Source: Ramlibacter sp. (lineage in GTDB: Bacteria; Pseudomonadota; Gammaproteobacteria; Burkholderiales; Burkholderiaceae_C). Taken from it: a stretch of 64,000 nt of DNA. Location of the stretch: the NCBI GenBank assembly GCA_030695945.1, contig JAUYOG010000037.1:62001-126000 (forward strand), in the 5' to 3' direction. The translations under genes were made by a program, and so were the position numbers. A model generated the notes under the pieces. That model saw nothing but the letters and a program-made list of their open reading frames with translations, did not search any database and was not told the origin of the DNA. This document shows positions 63,013-64,000 of the stretch, in pieces. Each line of letters starts with the position of its first letter. The stretch's first letter is position 1.

Positions 63013-64000
63013 ATGTCGCCGTCGCAAGTCATCGTCCTCGCCACCCCGGTCTTCTTTCTCCTGATCGGGATCGAGTTCGCCTGGGGTTGGGCCCGCAAGC
63101 GCAACACCTACCGGCTGAACGACGCGGTCAACAGCATCAGCCTGGGCATGCTCAGCGAGATCACCAAGGTGTTCACCCGGCTGCTCCGCGTCGGGATCTA
63201 CACCGCGGTCTATACCTCGGTGTCGCTCGTGCCCCTCGAGCAGGCCCGCGAGTTCTGGACCACCTGGTATGGCTGGCTGCTGGCCCTGCTGTTCTACGAC
63301 TTCTGCTACTACTGGCTCCACCGCGCCGGCCACGAAAGCGCGGTCTTCTGGGCCGCGCACGTCGTGCACCACCAGAGCCAGGACTACAACCTCTCAACGG
63401 CGCTGCGCCAGACCAGCTCGGGCGCCTTCCTCGGCTGGGTGTTCTACCTGCCGATGGCCATCGCCGGTGTCCCGCCGCTGGTGTTCGGTGTGGTGGCGCT
63501 CGTCGACTTGCTCTACCAGTTCTGGGTCCACACAGAGCATGTGCCCAAGCTGGGCTGGTTCGATCGCTGGTTCTGCTCGCCCTCCAATCACCGCGTCCAC
63601 CATGCCGTCAACGACGGCTACCTCGATCGCAACTACGGCGGCGTGCTGATCATCTGGGACCGGATGTTCGGCAGCTTCAAGGAAGAAGGCGAAAAGTGCT
63701 TCTACGGCACGCGCAGCCCCTTGAACAGCTGGGACCCGTTGTGGTCCAACGCCGAGGTGTACTGGGCGCTGGCCAAGGACTCATGGCACGCGCGCAACCG
63801 GCTCGACAAGCTGCGCGTGTGGTTCAAGGCGCCGGGCTGGCGGCCGGCGGACGTGGCGGCGCGTTTCCCCAGGCCCGCCTTCGATGTCGCGAGAGTCGAG
63901 CGCTACCACCCTCCCGTCGGCGCGTCGGCCAGCTGGTTCGGCGCCATCCAGTTCGTGCTGCTGCTCGGCGGCGTCTCGGTATACCTGTGGAACGCCGACG
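63013..64000 (+). CDS. Fatty acid hydroxylase / sterol desaturase family protein (3' end beyond window)
   Basis: A membrane di-iron enzyme; the 329 visible residues cover the catalytic core. The eight-histidine pattern is present: HRAGH (103-107), HVVHH (116-120), and HRVHH (193-197), with further His such as HTEH before it. Membrane segments lie at about 5-25, 50-75, 85-105 and 135-165. The visible end is another hydrophobic segment (FVLLLGGVSVYLW). The substrate is unknown. Confidence 0.9.
   Translation, partial: MSPSQVIVLATPVFFLLIGIEFAWGWARKRNTYRLNDAVNSISLGMLSEITKVFTRLLRVGIYTAVYTSVSLVPLEQAREFWTTWYGWLLALLFYDFCYYWLHRAGHESAVFWAAHVVHHQSQDYNLSTALRQTSSGAFLGWVFYLPMAIAGVPPLVFGVVALVDLLYQFWVHTEHVPKLGWFDRWFCSPSNHRVHHAVNDGYLDRNYGGVLIIWDRMFGSFKEEGEKCFYGTRSPLNSWDPLWSNAEVYWALAKDSWHARNRLDKLRVWFKAPGWRPADVAARFPRPAFDVARVERYHPPVGASASWFGAIQFVLLLGGVSVYLWNAD

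Overview
The window is a dense, GC-rich chromosomal segment of a betaproteobacterium, most likely Burkholderiales, family Comamonadaceae (Ramlibacter- or Variovorax-like). The reasons are the pilMNOPQ to aroK-aroB order, a divergent LysR/DUF2917 pair, the MsrP/MsrQ pair, a DUF6279 lipoprotein, and intergenic repeats of a kind I recall from that family. I see no rRNA, tRNA, insertion sequence, phage gene or CRISPR array. No gene-free stretch exceeds 300 bases; the largest are 36054-36329, 8049-8311 and 21204-21413.

Layout. 1-8048 (minus): type IV pilus assembly operon pilM-N-O-P-Q, then a Big-1-type Ig-like lipoprotein, then aroK and aroB (cut by the window edge). 8312-15037: penicillin-binding protein 1A, frataxin CyaY, LptM and lysA, the methionine sulfoxide repair pair msrP/msrQ, and a diheme cytochrome c4 with a strong terminator. 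15123-19831: GTPase EngB, an alpha/beta hydrolase, two lipid A-type acyltransferases, and metK behind a structured leader. 19837-26886: two unknown genes, a glycine-zipper/DUF2383 protein, topoisomerase IB, LigD, and a histidine-kinase-like protein. 26977-36053 (minus): the respiratory nitrate reductase operon narK-G-H-J-I plus a parvulin isomerase. 36216-40220: glmS with a second, relict glmS 3' end beside it, an Lrp/AsnC regulator, and glmU. 40242-49057: a DUF6279 lipoprotein, a small hydrophilic protein, a beta-lactamase-fold protein with an altered metal site, gluconokinase with TetR, DUF2917 with LysR, and a heterodimeric ABC exporter. 49033-64000: folate and pterin genes (5-formyl-THF cyclo-ligase, FolM-like, FolB), lytic transglycosylase, MgtC-like protein, GST, a DapA paralogue, CCA transferase, ROK kinase, a dehydrogenase, a MidA-like methyltransferase, TtcA, a DUF4136 lipoprotein, a phosphoglycerate-mutase-like phosphatase, a DSD1-type PLP enzyme and a fatty acid hydroxylase cut by the window end.

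How the genes work together. Several are tight operons with 4-base ATGA/GTGA overlaps: pilM-aroB, narG-narJ, tetR-gntK and gst-dapA. Envelope construction recurs: UDP-GlcNAc supply (glmS, glmU), peptidoglycan synthesis and turnover (mrcA, slt, diaminopimelate via lysA and dapA), lipid A acylation, and LptM. The nar operon indicates anaerobic nitrate respiration.

The most interesting signals are non-coding. The metK leader has hairpins that can mask the ribosome binding site and a possible pseudoknot, which is riboswitch-like. A -10-like hexamer sits exactly six bases before the ATG of at least six genes that lack a Shine-Dalgarno, suggesting leaderless transcripts. A relict glmS 3' end, a LysR operator dyad and three dispersed hairpin repeats complete the list.
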